DNA of 40,532 nt from Bifidobacterium pullorum subsp. saeculare (GTDB lineage: Bacteria; Actinomycetota; Actinomycetes; Actinomycetales; Bifidobacteriaceae). A model generated the notes under the pieces. That model had not been told where the DNA came from. It did no database searches and worked only from the letters and a program-made list of their open reading frames with translations. Numbering within the stretch: position 1 is the stretch's first letter; each line of letters opens with the position of its first letter. The position numbers and the translations under genes were made by a program. This document shows positions 39,612 to 40,532 of the stretch, piece after piece. Location: NCBI RefSeq assembly GCF_016899725.1, contig NZ_JACLYU010000014.1, positions 1 to 40,532 of the forward strand. Reading direction: 5' to 3'.

Positions 39612-40253
39612 TCAGTCGATGACGCCGTAGAGACGGTCGCCGGCGTCGCCCAGACCGGGCACGATGTAGGCGCGCTCGTTGAGGGTCTCGTCGACCGCGC
39701 ACACCACGACCTTGAAGTCGATGGACGGGTCGACGTTCTTCTCCACGAATTCGATGCCTTCGGGGGCGGCGATGATGTTGATGGCGGTGATGTCCTTGGC
39801 GCCGCGCTCGGCCAGGTAGTGCGTGGCCGCGACCAGCGTGCCGCCGGTGGCGAGCATCGGGTCGATGAGGAAGCACTGGCGGCCGGTGAGGTCCTCCGGC
39901 AGACGGTTCGCGTGGGTGATCTGCTGGGTGGGGTGCTCCTCGTCGCGCTTCATGCCGAGGAAGCCGACCTCCGCGGAGGGGATCATCTTCATCATGCCGT
40001 CGAGCATGCCCAGGCCGGCGCGCAGCACCGGCACGATGATGGGGCGGGGCTTGGCGATGGCCTTGCCGACCATCGTGGCGACGGGGGTCTCGATCGGCTT
40101 GTCGACGACCTCGAGGCCGCGGGTGGCCTCGTAGGCCTCGAGGGAGACGAGCTCGGTGACGAGCTCGCGGAAGGTGGAGGAGGGGGTGTTCTTGTCGCGG
40201 AGCACGGTCATCTTGTGCTCCACCAGCGGATGATTCAACACATGGAGTTCCAT
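39612..40253 (-). CDS. upp: Uracil phosphoribosyltransferase
   Basis: Salvages uracil to UMP using PRPP. 213 residues: LHVLNHPLVEHKMTVLRDKNT, VPVLRAGLGM, the PRPP-binding loop in CFLIDPMLATGGT, and GLGDAGDRLYG at the end are all family signatures. Start at 40253 gives the standard MELHVLNHP; an ATG three codons upstream is excluded by the promoter. TAGAGT lies seven bases before the ATG, so the message is probably leaderless. Confidence 0.97.
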   Translation of the reverse strand: MELHVLNHPLVEHKMTVLRDKNTPSSTFRELVTELVSLEAYEATRGLEVVDKPIETPVATMVGKAIAKPRPIIVPVLRAGLGMLDGMMKMIPSAEVGFLGMKRDEEHPTQQITHANRLPEDLTGRQCFLIDPMLATGGTLVAATHYLAERGAKDITAINIIAAPEGIEFVEKNVDPSIDFKVVVCAVDETLNERAYIVPGLGDAGDRLYGVID

Positions 40254-40260
40254 GGCTCCC

Positions 40261-40266
40261 ACTCTA
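40261..40266 (-). promoter_or_regulatory. -10 element of upp, leaderless
   Basis: TAGAGT on the minus strand, followed by GGGAGCC and the ATG. The GGGAG in the spacer would be too near the start for a normal ribosome site. Confidence 0.45.
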
Positions 40267-40532
40267 GGCCATGGGGTCGCGGGCCGCGCTGGGCTCTGGC
40301 GCGGCCCGCCCGCCCGTCAGCCGATGCGCCCGTCGGCGGCCCTGACCCGCTCGTATTCGGCCCGGGTCAGGCTGATCACGCCGCCGTGCTTGGTGTGCGG
40401 TGCCAGGGGGTGCGGATGTTTTTTTGGATGGTCGTGCGGCCAGTCCAAGGCTTCTGCGGTATTGCACGGGGCTCTGCCGGCCCGGGGATTTCTTGGTGCG
40501 TGTCTCATTGTGGTGGGTCAGGTAGGCGGCGA
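40264..40532 (-). CDS. IS3-family transposase OrfB, C-terminal end, cut by right edge
   Basis: The minus-strand frame entering from the right reads AAYLTHHNETRTKKSPGRQ then SPVQYRRSLGLAA, the characteristic tail of IS3-family OrfB transposases (YNxxR...SPxxYR). The family normally ends right after this. Here the frame continues for about 50 more residues of Arg/Pro-rich sequence to a stop at 40264-40266. The codon after LAA is CGA, one substitution from TGA, so loss of the native stop is possible. The catalytic DDE residues lie outside the window. State of the element unknown. Confidence 0.55.
   Translation of the reverse strand, partial: AAYLTHHNETRTKKSPGRQSPVQYRRSLGLAARPSKKTSAPPGTAHQARRRDQPDPGRIRAGQGRRRAHRLTGGRAAPEPSAARDPMA

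Overview
The window is a GC-rich (roughly two-thirds G+C) chromosomal segment from an actinobacterium, most probably a Bifidobacterium. Reasons: GlnR-type regulator, NucS mismatch endonuclease directly downstream of the ATP synthase operon, a metA - atpB gene order, an HspR-type HAIR operator in front of clpB, a GlgE maltosyltransferase, and bifidobacterial-style IS3 transposase fragments. The assignment rests on protein family recognition and gene order; no search was run.

Layout. 1-400: start of an IS3-family transposase on the minus strand running off the left edge, with a triple direct repeat at the element end. 790-6780 (minus strand): glnR - nth - membrane-anchored solute-binding protein, then valS under its own promoter. 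6950-9650: two small membrane proteins of unknown role, inorganic pyrophosphatase, two palindromic repeat elements and an AraC-type remnant. 9680-14370: glgE and, divergently, an LPXTG surface protein. 14390-15700: initiator tRNA and metA. 16017-23105: complete F1Fo ATP synthase operon atpBEFHAGDC, closed by a perfect 18-bp hairpin, followed by nucS. 24080-28380: an FKBP-type isomerase lipoprotein and, divergently, a three-gene cell-envelope/chaperone-like group. 28430-32740: CYTH protein, tRNA-Arg(CCG), glycerophosphodiesterase, amino-acid permease, RidA and acylphosphatase. 32740-33100: an array of four related hairpins. 33100-40253: FAH-family hydrolase, HspR-type controlled clpB, gluQ, a second glycerophosphodiesterase, and a upp-rlmH pair on the minus strand. 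40264-40532: the C-terminal end of another IS3-type transposase entering from the right edge.

Most of the window is housekeeping: energy (ATP synthase, pyrophosphatase), translation (valS, two tRNAs, gluQ, rlmH), repair (nth, nucS), protein quality control (clpB, FKBP isomerase, thioredoxin-fold/TPR protein, ridA) and nutrient handling (glnR, metA, permease, upp). The accessory signals most worth following are the palindromic repeat family (six copies at two loci, flanked by CCCATGCGG-type tracts), an internal deletion in GluQ, a shortened epsilon subunit, and the frequent placement of a -10-like hexamer 6-8 bases before the start codon, which indicates leaderless transcription. No new multi-gene defence or biosynthetic system was seen.
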